In this document: positions 7,711-17,134 of the stretch, piece after piece
Position numbering within the stretch: the stretch's first letter is position 1
How the letters are laid out: each line of letters starts with the position of its first letter
Assembly (NCBI GenBank): GCA_001899065.1
Contig: MKUZ01000013.1
Span: 85,923-149,922, forward strand
DNA length: 64,000 nt
Source of the DNA: Devosia sp. 66-22
GTDB lineage: Bacteria; Pseudomonadota; Alphaproteobacteria; Rhizobiales; Devosiaceae
Direction: 5' to 3'
The notes under the pieces: model-generated
What the model saw: only the letters and a program-made list of their open reading frames with translations
Databases searched by the model: none
What the model was told of the DNA's origin: nothing
Position numbers and translations under genes: made by a program

Positions 7711-8418
7711 ATGGCCGTTGATGGCGTAGGCAGCACTGGCTCTTCCAACCCCTCGATCAGCGGCTCGCGGGCCGGCATCGCCGACAATTTCGACACCTTC
7801 CTGCAGCTGCTCACCGCGCAGCTCAAGAACCAGAATCCGCTCGATCCGCTCGACACCAACGCCTTCACCCAGCAGCTCGTGCAGTTCTCCTCGGTCGAGC
7901 AGCAGCTCAAGACCAACGACTTCCTGTCGGCTCTGGTCCAGGCCAACACCAATTCGGTGCAGACGAATGCCGTCGCCTATATCGGCAAGACCGTCGCCGC
8001 CGACGGCGTGCGCTCGGAGCTGGTCAACGGCAAGGCGGTGTGGAACTTCTCGCTCGAAGACGCCGCGACGGCCACCGTCACCATCAAGGACAAGGACGGC
8101 AACGTCGTCTACACCGAGAAGGGCAACCTGCAGGCGGGCCAGGGCCAGTTCACCTGGAACGGCAAGACCTCAACCGGCGGCAAGGCGCCCGACGGCAGCT
8201 ACACGATCTCGATGACCGGCATCAATGCCGAGGGCAAGACCGTGCCGATCAGCACGCAATTCACCGGCGTCGTCACCGGCGTCGACTTCACCGGCAGCGA
8301 GCCGGTGCTGCTCATCGGCTCGACCCGCGTGAACCTGTCGACGGTCAAGGCGATCACTGCCACGCCCCCTGCGCAACCGCCCGACGACACCGAGACGCCG
8401 GACACCGAAGGGGCGTAA
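7711..8418 (+). CDS. flgD: Flagellar hook assembly (capping) protein FlgD
   Basis: A 235-residue protein with the conserved N-terminal FlgD block (NFDTFLQLLTAQLKNQNPLD and TNAFTQQLVQFSSVEQQLK) and the C-terminal FlgD Ig/Tudor-like regions (KDGNVVYTEKGNLQAGQGQF, DGSYTISMTGINAEG). FlgD caps the growing hook and allows FlgE subunits to assemble. It lies directly after fliK and is probably transcribed from the same sigma-54 promoter. A short hairpin without a T tract (CGCCAC / GTGGCG, 8444-8459) follows. Confidence 0.93.
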   Translation: MAVDGVGSTGSSNPSISGSRAGIADNFDTFLQLLTAQLKNQNPLDPLDTNAFTQQLVQFSSVEQQLKTNDFLSALVQANTNSVQTNAVAYIGKTVAADGVRSELVNGKAVWNFSLEDAATATVTIKDKDGNVVYTEKGNLQAGQGQFTWNGKTSTGGKAPDGSYTISMTGINAEGKTVPISTQFTGVVTGVDFTGSEPVLLIGSTRVNLSTVKAITATPPAQPPDDTETPDTEGA

Positions 8419-8554
8419 CGCTTCATTTACCCTGTCACGATCGCGCCACGATTGTGGCGGCGTTCCATTCCCGCTCCGGCGCCCGCAAAGCCCTGATTCC
8501 CGGGCGAATCCTCAATGTCACAGGCCGCAATTTTAACGGCTTGTAGACACTAGC

Positions 8555-8569
8555 TTAGGCAAATTTTAA
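8555..8569 (+). promoter_or_regulatory. CtrA-like box upstream of sciP
   Basis: TTAG-N7-TTAA differs by one base from the CtrA consensus TTAA-N7-TTAA and is followed by G. It lies about 50 bases before the sciP start. In Caulobacter sciP is activated by CtrA, so the position fits the known circuit. Confidence 0.5.
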
Positions 8570-8598
8570 GCGCGCTCGGCTAGGCTCAGACCAAGGTC

Positions 8599-8610
8599 AG
8601 GTTTGAGTCA
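8599..8610 (+). promoter_or_regulatory. Shared 12-base motif with a GANTC methylation site (sciP copy)
   Basis: AGGTTTGAGTCA occurs here and again upstream of ctrA at 24264-24275. It contains GAGTC, a CcrM (GANTC) methylation site of the kind used by GcrA at cell-cycle promoters. Here it ends 9 bases before the ATG. Confidence 0.5.
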
Positions 8611-8619
8611 GTGAGTAGA

Positions 8620-8898
8620 ATGACCGTCGCAATGCGTCCCCGCGTCAAGTACGTGATCGGCCCGGATGGTAGTCCGTTGACGATCGCGGACCTCCCCCCC
8701 AGCACCACCCGTCGTTGGGTTATCCGCCGCAAGGCAGAAGTCGTCGCCGCCGTCCGCGGCGGCCTCCTCTCGCTTGAGGAGGCCTGCGCCCGCTATACCC
8801 TCAGCGTCGATGAATTCCTCAATTGGCAGGCGGCCATCGACAAGCACGGGCTCGCCGGCCTGCGCACCACCTGGATTCAGCACTACCGCGAGAACTAG
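8620..8898 (+). CDS. sciP: SciP, small CtrA inhibitory protein (DUF1153)
   Basis: The predicted 92-residue protein is very close to the SciP family along its whole length: PRVKYVIGPDGSPLTIADLP, RRWVIRRKAEVVAAVRGGLL, SLEEACARYTLSVDEF and HGLAGLRTTWIQHYREN. SciP binds CtrA and prevents it from recruiting RNA polymerase, and so limits CtrA-driven transcription in G1. An in-frame GTG at 8611 could add three residues, but the ATG at 8620 matches family length better. It sits between the fliK-flgD unit and the fliF operon, both parts of the CtrA regulon, and its promoter carries CtrA-like and GANTC motifs. Confidence 0.93.
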   Translation: MTVAMRPRVKYVIGPDGSPLTIADLPPSTTRRWVIRRKAEVVAAVRGGLLSLEEACARYTLSVDEFLNWQAAIDKHGLAGLRTTWIQHYREN

Positions 8899-8907
8899 CC
8901 GTAGAAA

Positions 8908-9528
8908 TCACGGCGTCGTCGCGCCCAGGTAGGGTTTCCCCGCCGGGCGCGATTGCATTTTGGCGTAGTGCTCGACCACAGCCGGTCGGTCAGGCTTGTC
9001 GAACGGCGTCGACAGCCAGCGATGCGTCGCCAGCGCGATCGCGATATCAGCCAGGCTGAACCGGCCATTGGTGACGAACCCGCCGGGTCTGGCGAGTTGC
9101 GCATCGATGATCGCCATCTTGGCGTTCCACGCATCGATCGACGCCTGCACCCTGCCCTGGTCATTGTACTCGGGCCGCTTCCTGAGCAGAGCGTAAACCG
9201 CGTAGCCCCAGCTCGGATTGAGCTCGCTCACCGTCCAGGTCAGCCACTGGTCCACCAGCGCCCGCTCGCGCCGGTCGGCCGGCAGCAGGTCACTGCCGGT
9301 CTTTTCGGCAAGGTAGCGCATGATGGCGTTGCTCTCCCACAGCACGAAGCCGTCGTCGACGAGCACCGGCACCTGCGCGTTCGGATTCAGCGCCAGGAAC
9401 TCCGGGACATTGGGATCGCGGTCGGGATTGCCCCAGACCTCCTGCTCGTAGGCCAGCCCCATCTCGCCTGCCGCCCACAGCACCTTGCGCACGTTGATCG
9501 ACGTCGTCCGTCCCAGAACCCGCAGCAT
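8908..9528 (-). CDS. Glutathione S-transferase family protein
   Basis: A 206-residue protein with the N-terminal thioredoxin-like GST domain (VRKVLWAAGEMGLAYE, NPNAQVPVLVDDGFVLWESNAIMRYLAEK) and an all-helical C-terminal domain (FSLADIAIALATHRW). The cis-proline QVPVL and the glutathione-gamma-glutamyl-binding ESNAI are present; a Ser in SINVRK is in the usual catalytic position. The substrate cannot be inferred. It is convergent with sciP (stops 9 bases apart) and divergent from fliF, with no sign of a functional link to flagella. Confidence 0.9.
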   Translation of the reverse strand: MLRVLGRTTSINVRKVLWAAGEMGLAYEQEVWGNPDRDPNVPEFLALNPNAQVPVLVDDGFVLWESNAIMRYLAEKTGSDLLPADRRERALVDQWLTWTVSELNPSWGYAVYALLRKRPEYNDQGRVQASIDAWNAKMAIIDAQLARPGGFVTNGRFSLADIAIALATHRWLSTPFDKPDRPAVVEHYAKMQSRPAGKPYLGATTP

Positions 9529-9665
9529 CCGCTTTTCTCCATGGCGTCCGGGAAAGCCGGTAACCGGCTTTTCTGTCCGGAACGCGACAACCGGCAGCCC
9601 TGCCGCTCAAGAGCATTGAGCCGTTTGGGCAATTTCTGCCGCCGCTTGCATCGTGCAACGGCGCG

Positions 9666-9684
9666 TTAAGACCTTCTTTACCAT
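9666..9684 (+). promoter_or_regulatory. CtrA-like box upstream of fliF
   Basis: TTAA-N7-TTTACCAT matches the CtrA site (TTAA-N7-TTAACCAT) with a single mismatch. It lies 85 bases before the proposed fliF GTG, in the divergent region with the GST gene. CtrA control of the fliF operon is known in Caulobacter; here it is inferred from the site. Confidence 0.55.
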
Positions 9685-9768
9685 CCACTAGGTAACTTTT
9701 GCCTACTCGGTTCGGATAGGGCGTTGCGGCGCGTTCCGGATCGTGGGGGCAACATAGCGGGTCGCTTT

Positions 9769-11421
9769 GTGAACGGTCTAACCCAGCTCTTCAATCGCCT
9801 TGGCATGCAACGCCTTGCCGCCATGGCCGTGGTCGCCGTGCTCATGCTCGGCTTTTTCGCCTTTCTCATCATGCGCGCATCCACGCCCCAGCTCGCACCG
9901 CTCTATACCGGCCTCAGCTTCGAGGATTCGGCGGCGATCGTTGAAGAATTGCAGCAGCAGAACACGACCTACGAGCTGCGCGGTGACGGCGACACCATCC
10001 TCGTGCCCCGCGACCAGATCACCGCCATCCGCATGTCGCTCGCCGGCAGCGGCCTGCCCACCCGCGGCCAGGTCGGCTACGAGATCTTCGACGAGCAGAA
10101 CACGCTGGGTGCCACCAGCTTCGTCCAGAACATCAACAACGTCCGTGCCCTCGAAGGCGAGCTGGCGCGCACCATCACCTCGCTGGCCCGCATCAAGACG
10201 GCCCGCGTCCACCTCGTGCTGCCCGAGCGCGCGCTGTTCTCGCGCGACAAGAAGGACCCCACTGCCTCGATCGTCCTGTCCGTCCGCGGCGAGCTGTCGA
10301 CCGGCGAAATCCGCGCCATCCAGCATCTCGCTTCCTCCGCTGTCGAGGGCCTCACGCCCAACCGCGTGTCGATCGTCGACGACAAGGGCAATTTGCTCGC
10401 TGCCGGCATCGGTTCGGAAGACGAGACGACCGTGCTTGCCGGTGAAGCCGAGGAACGTACAGTCGCCGTCGAGAACCGGCTGCGCACGCGCATCGAAGAC
10501 CTCCTCGCCAATGTCGTGGGTGATGGTCGCGCCCGCGTGCAGGTGAGCGCTGAGCTTGATCTCACCCGCATGACGAGGACGGCCAAGACCTTCGATCCCG
10601 AGAGCCAGGTCGTCCGCTCCACGCAGACAAAGGAGTCCGAGAACTCCACCAACATGCCCGGTGCCGACGGTCAGGTCAGCGCCTCGACGCAGCTTCCGGG
10701 CGCCACTGCCGATGCCGGCACCGGCCAGCTCGAGAGCGAACTCGGCACCACCACCGAGGAAGTCACCAATTACGAGATCTCCGAGGTCAACCAGACCGAA
10801 ATGACCGACCCCGGCGCCATCAAGCGCCTCTCGATCGCCGTGGTCGTCGACGGCACCTACGCCACCGATGCCTCGGGCGCCTCGGCCTACACGCCGCGCG
10901 ACCAGGCGACGCTCGACCAGATCCAGGCGCTGGTTCGTTCGGCCATCGGCTTCAGCGAAACCCGCGGCGACCAGATCACCATCGCCAACCTCCAGTTCGC
11001 CGACGGCCCGACGCCGCCCGCACTCGGCACCGAGGGCCCCGGCCTGTTCGACTTCACGCGCGACGACCTCATCGCCGGCGCGCAGATGCTGGTCACGCTC
11101 GTCATTGCACTTGCCCTGGTCTTCTTCGTGATGCGCCCGCTCCTCAAGCGCGTGCTCTCGCCCGAGACCCAGCCACTGGCCCTTCCCGTCAGCGCCGAGA
11201 TCGGCGTCCCCGGCGTGGCTCCCGGCGCTCCCGGCTTTCAGCCGCCCGCCGAAATGGTCGAGTCCCGCGCCAACGGCAACGAAGTCCCCGCCTGGATGAA
11301 CAGCGCCCGCCAACTCGGCGCCGCTCAGGCGCAGACGATGAAGACCGTCGGCCAACTGGTCGAGGAAAACCCTAAGCAGGCCGCGCTCATCGTGCGCGAC
11401 TGGCTCTCGAGCGCGACGTGA
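9769..11421 (+). CDS. fliF: Flagellar M-ring (MS-ring) protein FliF
   Basis: About 550 residues from the GTG at 9769 (VNGLTQLFNRLG); the frame also extends to a TTG at 9724. A first membrane helix (MAVVAVLMLGFFAFLIM) is followed by the ring-building domains (APLYTGLSFEDSAAIVEELQ, ARVHLVLPERALFSRD, ASIVLSVRGELSTGEIRAIQ). A second helix lies near the end (MLVTLVIALALVFFVM). The cytoplasmic C-terminus (QLVEENPKQAALIVRDWLSS) is the part that binds FliG. FliF forms the membrane base on which the rotor and export gate are built. It is the first gene of fliF-fliG-fliH-fliN-flbD. Confidence 0.95.
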   Translation: MNGLTQLFNRLGMQRLAAMAVVAVLMLGFFAFLIMRASTPQLAPLYTGLSFEDSAAIVEELQQQNTTYELRGDGDTILVPRDQITAIRMSLAGSGLPTRGQVGYEIFDEQNTLGATSFVQNINNVRALEGELARTITSLARIKTARVHLVLPERALFSRDKKDPTASIVLSVRGELSTGEIRAIQHLASSAVEGLTPNRVSIVDDKGNLLAAGIGSEDETTVLAGEAEERTVAVENRLRTRIEDLLANVVGDGRARVQVSAELDLTRMTRTAKTFDPESQVVRSTQTKESENSTNMPGADGQVSASTQLPGATADAGTGQLESELGTTTEEVTNYEISEVNQTEMTDPGAIKRLSIAVVVDGTYATDASGASAYTPRDQATLDQIQALVRSAIGFSETRGDQITIANLQFADGPTPPALGTEGPGLFDFTRDDLIAGAQMLVTLVIALALVFFVMRPLLKRVLSPETQPLALPVSAEIGVPGVAPGAPGFQPPAEMVESRANGNEVPAWMNSARQLGAAQAQTMKTVGQLVEENPKQAALIVRDWLSSAT

Positions 11422-11429
11422 GCTGAGCA

Positions 11430-12497
11430 ATGGCAGTCACCGCCTCCTCCGTCGAACAGGCCATGGGCCGCCAGCTCGTGATCGGCACCCAGGCCGATCA
11501 CCGCGCCCTGTCGGGCGACGAGAAGGCAGCCCTGCTGCTGCTCGCCCTCGGCCCCGACCACGGCAAGCCCATTCTCGAAGAGCTCGATGAGATGGAGGTG
11601 AAGGCCCTCTCGCGCACAATGGTGCGCCTGGGCCCGGTCAGCCAGGAGATGCTCGACAATCTGTTCGCCGAGTTCGTCACCTCGGTCTCGGCCAACGGGT
11701 CGGTCTCGGGCAATTCCGACACCACGCAACGTCTGCTGCTCTCGTTCCTGCCGCAGGATCGCGTCGATGCGATCATGGAAGAGATCCGCGGCCCGGCCGG
11801 CCGCAACATGTGGGAGAAGCTGTCCAACGTTCAGGAGGACATTCTCGCCACCTATCTCAAGAACGAATACCCCCAGACCATCGCGGTGGTGCTGAGCAAG
11901 ATCGATACCGAGCATGCGAGCAAGGTGCTCGCCGCCCTGCCCGAAGACCTCGCCATGGACGTGGTCAAGCGCATGCTCTCGCTCGACCCGGTGCAGAAGG
12001 AAATCCTCGAGAAGATCGAGCAGACGCTGCGCACCGAATTCATGTCGACGCTCTCGCACAGCAAGCGCCGCGACAGCCACGAGCAGATGGCCGAGATCTT
12101 CAACTCCTTCGACCGGCAGACCGAGGCCCGCTTCATCACCTCGCTCGAGGAGAACGACCGCGAGGGTGCCGAGCGCATCAAGTCGCTGATGTTCACCTTC
12201 GAGGACCTGTCGCGCCTCGAAATGACGGCCATCCAGGCACTGCTCGCCAAGATCGACAAGAAGGATCTCGGCCTCGCCCTCAAGGGGGCCAACGACCAGG
12301 TCAAGGAGTTCTTCTTCTCCAACATGTCGGCGCGCGCCGGCAAGCTGCTCAAGGACGACATGGAGGCCATGGGCCCCGTGCGTCTCAAGGATGTCGACGA
12401 AGCCCAGGCCCGCATGGTCTCCACCGCCAAGGATATGGCGGCGCGCGGTGAGATCGTGATCAACAAGGGCAAGGGCGACGAGCAGATGGTGGCATGA
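11430..12497 (+). CDS. fliG: Flagellar motor switch protein FliG
   Basis: A 355-residue protein with the N-terminal FliF-binding domain ([15 protein letters not shown]), the middle domain ([17 protein letters not shown], variant of the EHPQ motif) and the C-terminal torque domain ([38 protein letters not shown]). The charged torque-helix residues are retained. FliG transmits torque from the stators and, together with FliM/FliN, sets rotation direction. It starts 8 bases after fliF and its stop overlaps fliH. Confidence 0.95.
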   Translation: MAVTASSVEQAMGRQLVIGTQADHRALSGDEKAALLLLALGPDHGKPILEELDEMEVKALSRTMVRLGPVSQEMLDNLFAEFVTSVSANGSVSGNSDTTQRLLLSFLPQDRVDAIMEEIRGPAGRNMWEKLSNVQEDILATYLKNEYPQTIAVVLSKIDTEHASKVLAALPEDLAMDVVKRMLSLDPVQKEILEKIEQTLRTEFMSTLSHSKRRDSHEQMAEIFNSFDRQTEARFITSLEENDREGAERIKSLMFTFEDLSRLEMTAIQALLAKIDKKDLGLALKGANDQVKEFFFSNMSARAGKLLKDDMEAMGPVRLKDVDEAQARMVSTAKDMAARGEIVINKGKGDEQMVA

Positions 12498-13144
12498 TGA
12501 CCAGTGCCGCTCCCACCAAGTTCCGCTTCGACCTCGACCTCGGCCACCGGCAGGAACGCAATGCCGTCATGACCGAGACGGCGATCGCGACCCTCGTCGC
12601 CAACGCCCGCGAGGAAGGCCGCCGCGAGGGCCTTGCCGAGGGCGAGCGCACGGCCGCCGTTCGGGCCGCGCAGGCCATCGCCGACGCCGCCACCGCCCTC
12701 GCCGATCACACCGCCGCGCTCAACGCCGCCCTCGACGACAGCCGCCACGCAACGCTCAGCGACGCCGTCGCGCTCGCCGCCGCCATCGGCCGCAAGCTTG
12801 CCCGCCATCTGCTCGATCGCGAGCCCACCGCCGAGGTCGAGGCGTTGCTCGCCGAGTGCCTCGCCTCGCTCGACGCGGTGCCGCACCTCGTCATCCGCTG
12901 CAACCCCGAGCTCGCCGACGCGGTTCGCGAAATCGCCGCGGCGCGTATCGCAACATCGGGCTTCACCGGTCGCCTCGTCGTACTCGGCGAGCCCGACATC
13001 CGGCTCGGCGACGCGCGGCTCGAATGGGTCGACGGCGGCATCGTCCGCGACAGCACCGAACTCGAAGCGCAGATCGAGCAGCGCATCGCCCAGTACATCG
13101 CCGCCCATCGCGCCGGCACCCAATCGGGAGGACAATCCTCATGA
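12494..13144 (+). CDS. fliH: Flagellar export ATPase regulator FliH-like protein
   Basis: A 216-residue Ala/Glu-rich protein with a charged N-terminus ([15 protein letters not shown]), a helical region (ARAEEGRR-type repeat, [19 protein letters not shown]) with GxxxG-like spacing typical of FliH, and a C-terminal domain that contacts the ATPase. FliH holds FliI at the export gate and tethers it to FliN. The identification rests mainly on position and on the N-terminal/helical pattern, because FliH diverges fast. Its ATG overlaps the fliG stop by 4 bases and its own stop overlaps fliN by 4 bases. Confidence 0.82.
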   Translation: MMTSAAPTKFRFDLDLGHRQERNAVMTETAIATLVANAREEGRREGLAEGERTAAVRAAQAIADAATALADHTAALNAALDDSRHATLSDAVALAAAIGRKLARHLLDREPTAEVEALLAECLASLDAVPHLVIRCNPELADAVREIAAARIATSGFTGRLVVLGEPDIRLGDARLEWVDGGIVRDSTELEAQIEQRIAQYIAAHRAGTQSGGQSS

Positions 13145-13461
13145 GCAACGATCCCGGCCTCGGTCTTGAGGAAATGGACGCGCCCGATCGCGACGGTCCC
13201 GAGCAGGTGGTCGAGCGCTCCGCCTCCGATCTCGAAGCAGTGTTCGACGTCCCCGTCCGCATCTCCGTCGTCCTCGGCCGCACCCGCATCCCCGTCTCCA
13301 ATCTGCTCAAGATGGATGTCGGCACCGTCGTCGAGCTCGACCGCCAGGTCGGCGAAGCGGTCGAGATTTTCGTCAATGAACGCCTCGTGGCGCGCGGCGA
13401 AATCGTCCTCGTCGAGAACCGGCTGGGCGTCACCATGACCGAAATCGTAAAGGCGGGCTGA
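13141..13461 (+). CDS. fliN: Flagellar motor switch protein FliN
   Basis: A 106-residue protein. After an acidic N-terminus (EEMDAPDRDGPEQVVE) it has the SpoA domain: VPVRISVVLGRTRIPVSNLL, GTVVELDRQVGEAVEIFVNE, LVARGEIVLVENRLGVTMTEI. FliN forms the lower part of the C-ring with FliM, binds FliH, and takes part in switching. The ATG overlaps the fliH stop (ATGA), so it is translationally coupled. Confidence 0.95.
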   Translation: MSNDPGLGLEEMDAPDRDGPEQVVERSASDLEAVFDVPVRISVVLGRTRIPVSNLLKMDVGTVVELDRQVGEAVEIFVNERLVARGEIVLVENRLGVTMTEIVKAG

Positions 13462-13464
13462 GCC

Positions 13465-14832
13465 ATGCGTCTTCTCATCATCGGCGCTCTCGAAGGCCAG
13501 CTCTCGGAAGCCACCAAGCTCGCCATGCAGGGCGGCGCCAAGGTGCAGCATGCCTCGAGCATCGACATCGCCATGTCGGCGCTTCGCGCGGGCCGCGGCG
13601 CCGATCTGCTCTTTGTCGACGTCATGGTCGATATTCCCGGCCTCATCGCCGCACTTGATGGCGAGCGGATTCACATTCCAGTCGTCGCCTGCGGCACCGA
13701 GACCAATGCCGCCGCTGCGGTCAACGCCATCCGCGCCGGTGCCAAGGAATACATCCCGCTGCCGCCCGACGCGGAGCTGATCGCGGCGGTTATCGCGGCT
13801 GTGGCGCGCGAATCGACCGACTTCCTGTTCCGCGATCCGGCGATGGCGCGCGTCGTCCAGCTCGCCGAGCAGATCGCCCCGTCCGATGCTTCGGTGCTCG
13901 TCACCGGCGAGAGCGGCACCGGCAAGGAGGTGATGGCCAAGCACCTTCATTCGAAGTCGAAGCGCGCCGCGCGTGCCTTCATCTCGGTCAACTGCGCCGC
14001 CATCCCCGAGAACCTGCTCGAGAGCGAGCTGTTCGGTCACGAGAAGGGGGCCTTCACCGGCGCCGTGGCGCGCCGCATCGGCAAGTTCGAGGAAGCCTCT
14101 GGCGGCACGCTCCTCCTCGATGAAATCTCCGAGATGGATGTCCGCCTCCAGGCCAAGCTGCTGCGGGCCATCCAGGAGCGCGTCATCGACCGCGTCGGCG
14201 GCACGCGTCCTGTGCCGGTCGATATCCGCATCATCGCGACCTCGAACCGCAACCTCCAGGATGCCGTTCGCCAGGGCACCTTCCGCGAGGATTTGCTGTT
14301 CCGCCTCAACGTCGTGAACCTCAAGCTGCCGCCGCTGCGTGAGCGCCCCGGCGATATCGCGGCGCTCGCCGATCATTTCGTCGCCAAATATGCCAAGGCC
14401 AACGGCCTGCCCCCGCGCCGCCTCACCGACGACGCGCGCGCGGCCCTGCTCCGCGCCCCCTGGCCCGGCAATGTCCGCGAGCTCGAGAACACCCTCCATC
14501 GCGCCGTGCTGCTGTCGCAGGGCGACGACATCGGCCCCGAGGCGATCGTCATGCCGGACGGCGTCGGCCTCACCAGCTTCGCCGGTGCTGCGAGCGTCGC
14601 CACACAGGCCGCGCAGGTCGCTGAAACCATCTCGCGCTCAATGGTCGGCCGCACCGTCGCCGATGTAGAACGCGATCTCATTCTCGAAACCCTCGATCAC
14701 GTGCTCGGCAACCGCACCCACGCCGCCAACATCCTGGGCATCTCGATCCGCACCCTGCGCAACAAGCTCAACCAATACGCCGACGAGGGCACCCACGTGC
14801 CCGGCCCCGGCGAAGTGCGAAAGTCCGCTTGA
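13465..14832 (+). CDS. flbD: Sigma-54-dependent flagellar regulator FlbD
   Basis: A 455-residue bEBP: an N-terminal receiver-like domain (residues 1-115; [20 protein letters not shown]) that lacks the usual acidic pocket pair, a central AAA+ domain with Walker A GESGTGKE, the sigma-54 contact loop GAFTGA and Walker [13 protein letters not shown], and a C-terminal Fis-type helix-turn-helix ([20 protein letters not shown]). FlbD activates late flagellar genes from sigma-54 promoters such as that of fliK in this window, and represses fliF in Caulobacter. The atypical receiver matches FlbD, which is not controlled by ordinary phosphorylation. It follows fliN by 3 bases. Confidence 0.93.
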   Translation: MRLLIIGALEGQLSEATKLAMQGGAKVQHASSIDIAMSALRAGRGADLLFVDVMVDIPGLIAALDGERIHIPVVACGTETNAAAAVNAIRAGAKEYIPLPPDAELIAAVIAAVARESTDFLFRDPAMARVVQLAEQIAPSDASVLVTGESGTGKEVMAKHLHSKSKRAARAFISVNCAAIPENLLESELFGHEKGAFTGAVARRIGKFEEASGGTLLLDEISEMDVRLQAKLLRAIQERVIDRVGGTRPVPVDIRIIATSNRNLQDAVRQGTFREDLLFRLNVVNLKLPPLRERPGDIAALADHFVAKYAKANGLPPRRLTDDARAALLRAPWPGNVRELENTLHRAVLLSQGDDIGPEAIVMPDGVGLTSFAGAASVATQAAQVAETISRSMVGRTVADVERDLILETLDHVLGNRTHAANILGISIRTLRNKLNQYADEGTHVPGPGEVRKSA

Positions 14833-14972
14833 TTTGAGCTTGCGGTCACAACCCCATCCGGGCTTCGCCCACCTTCACCTTCAGGCAGAGAGAACCGCTT
14901 GTTTCAGGTTCTCGGCGCAATGGCCTTCCCAAGGGGCGGATGAGGGTATGACCCAATACGCGGAGTCCTGCG

Positions 14973-17105
14973 ATGGCTGACACCACCGGCCCGGCCCCCT
15001 CGCGCGGCTTCCGCTTCCCCACTCTTGCCGAGATCAACAAATCTCTGCGCTCGACCGATATCGGTCTGGCCGTCGGCATCATGGGCATCATCGTGGTGCT
15101 CATCCTGCCGCTGCCGCCGATGGTGCTCGACCTGCTGCTGGCGGTGTCGATCGTCTTCTCGGTCCTCATCCTGATGACGGCGCTCTTCATCCAGACGCCG
15201 CTCGAATTCTCGTCCTTCCCCACCGTGCTGCTCATCGCGACGATGCTGCGCCTCGCGCTCAACCTCGCCACGACGCGCCTCATCCTTTCCGAGGGTCACA
15301 CCGGCCACGACGCCGCCGGTCACGTCATCGAGGCCTTCGGCAATTTCGTGATGCGCGGCAATTTCATCATCGGCGTCGTGGTGTTCTCGATCCTCATCAT
15401 CGTGAACTTCATCGTCATCACCAAGGGCTCGGGCCGCATCGCCGAAGTCGCGGCGCGCTTCAACCTCGACGCCATGCCCGGCAAGCAGATGGCGATCGAC
15501 GCCGACCTGAGCGCCGGCCTCATCGATGAGAACACCGCCCGCGAGCGCCGCAAGACGCTCGAAGCCGAGAGCGCCTTCTTCGGCAACATGGACGGCGCGA
15601 GCAAGTTCGTGCGCGGCGACGCCATCGCCGGCCTCCTCATCACCTTCATCAACATCATCGCCGGCATGGTCATCGGCATCATGCAGGAAGGCCTCACCTT
15701 CCAGGAAGCCGGCGACGTCTACACCCTGCTCACCGTCGGCGACGGCCTCGTCAGCCAGATCCCCGCGCTGATCGTGTCGACCGCCGCCGGCCTGCTCGTG
15801 TCGAAGTCCGGCGTCACCGGCGCCGCCGACAAGGCGCTGGTCGCCCAGTTCACCGGCTACCCCAAGGCGCTCGGCATGTCGGCCGCCGTCATCGGCATCC
15901 TCGCCTTCCTCCCCGGCATGCCCATCCTCCCCTTCCTCGCGCTCGCCGGCGGCGTCGGCTATCTCGCCGTCCGCTCCACCGGCAAGAAGACGGCCGAGCT
16001 CGCCCGCAAGGCGCAGGAAGCCCTCGCCGCCAAGCCCGCCACTGGCGCCCCCGGCAGCATCGAAGAAGCGCCCATCGCCGACAGCCTCAAGATCGACGAG
16101 CTCAAGCTCGAGCTAGGCTACGGCCTGCTATCGCTGGTCAAGGAAGACGAGACCGGCACCGACCGCCTCACCGAGCAGATCAAGGCGCTGCGCCGCCAGC
16201 TCGCCACCGAACTCGGCTTCGTGATGCCGCCCGTGCGCATCCTCGACAACATGCAGCTCGAGCCCAACGACTACGCCGTCAAGATCAAGGAAGTCGACGC
16301 CGGCAAGGGCCGCATCTTCGCCAACCAGCTCATGGTGATGGACCCCATGGGCAACCAGATCACGTTGCCCGGCTACCACACCACCGAGCCGACCTTCGGT
16401 CTTCCCGCCACCTGGATCGAGCCGGCGCTGCGCGATGAAGCCGAGCTCAAGGGCTACTCGATCATCGACCCCTCGACGGTGATCTCGACCCATCTCACCG
16501 AAATCCTCAAAGCCAACGTCTCGGACCTGTTGAGCTATGCCAACGTCCAGTCGCTGCTCTCGGGCCTCAGCAAGGACCAGCAGAAGCTCGTCGAGGACAT
16601 GGTGCCCAGCCAGATCTCGGTTTCGGGCATCCTGCGCGTGCTCCAGGCGCTCCTCACCGAGCGCATCTCCATCCGCGATCTGCCCACCATCCTCGAAGGC
16701 ATCGCCGAAGTCGCCGGCGGTGGCCGTACGGCGCAGATGGTCGCCGAGCATGTGCGCTCGCGCCTCGCCCGCCAGATCTGCGCCGCCAATCTCGGCCCCG
16801 ACGGCAACCTGCCGCTGCTCACCCTGTCGCCGCAATGGGAGCGCGACTTCGCCGAAGCCATGGTCGGCGAGGGCGCCGAGCGCCACCTCGCGATGGCCCC
16901 CAGCAAGCTGCAGCAGTTCATCATCGCCATTCAGCAGGGCTTTGAGAACGCCGCCCAGATGGGCGAGCTTCCCGTGCTCATCACCAGCCCCGGCATCCGC
17001 CCGCACGTCCGCGCCATCATCGAACGCTTCCGCCCGCAGACAGTGGTCATGAGCCAGAACGAAGTGCACCCCAGGGTCAGGCTGCGGACGATAGGCGCCG
17101 TATAG
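14973..17105 (+). CDS. flhA: Flagellar export gate protein FlhA
   Basis: A 710-residue protein. Residues 25-330 hold about eight membrane helices, including VGIMGIIVVLILPLPPMVLD, and the conserved cytoplasmic FHIPEP loop region (FPTVLLIATMLRLALNLATT, EGHTGHDAAGHVIEAFG). The rest is the large cytoplasmic ring domain that receives chaperone-cargo complexes (GLPATWIEPALRDEAELKGY, TEILKANVSDLLSYANVQSL). FlhA is the ion-conducting core of the export apparatus. A 140-base gap after flbD contains a hairpin (GAGAACC / GGTTCTC, 14891-14914), so it may have its own promoter or depend on readthrough. Confidence 0.96.
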   Translation: MADTTGPAPSRGFRFPTLAEINKSLRSTDIGLAVGIMGIIVVLILPLPPMVLDLLLAVSIVFSVLILMTALFIQTPLEFSSFPTVLLIATMLRLALNLATTRLILSEGHTGHDAAGHVIEAFGNFVMRGNFIIGVVVFSILIIVNFIVITKGSGRIAEVAARFNLDAMPGKQMAIDADLSAGLIDENTARERRKTLEAESAFFGNMDGASKFVRGDAIAGLLITFINIIAGMVIGIMQEGLTFQEAGDVYTLLTVGDGLVSQIPALIVSTAAGLLVSKSGVTGAADKALVAQFTGYPKALGMSAAVIGILAFLPGMPILPFLALAGGVGYLAVRSTGKKTAELARKAQEALAAKPATGAPGSIEEAPIADSLKIDELKLELGYGLLSLVKEDETGTDRLTEQIKALRRQLATELGFVMPPVRILDNMQLEPNDYAVKIKEVDAGKGRIFANQLMVMDPMGNQITLPGYHTTEPTFGLPATWIEPALRDEAELKGYSIIDPSTVISTHLTEILKANVSDLLSYANVQSLLSGLSKDQQKLVEDMVPSQISVSGILRVLQALLTERISIRDLPTILEGIAEVAGGGRTAQMVAEHVRSRLARQICAANLGPDGNLPLLTLSPQWERDFAEAMVGEGAERHLAMAPSKLQQFIIAIQQGFENAAQMGELPVLITSPGIRPHVRAIIERFRPQTVVMSQNEVHPRVRLRTIGAV

Positions 17106-17134
17106 TTGCCCCGGGTGCGGCAGCGCGACGGGAC

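Noticed and set aside
14891-14914. Hairpin GAGAACC / GGTTCTC between flbD and flhA as a terminator
   Set aside because: The loop is 10 bases and no T tract follows. flhA also belongs functionally with the operon, so termination there is not supported.
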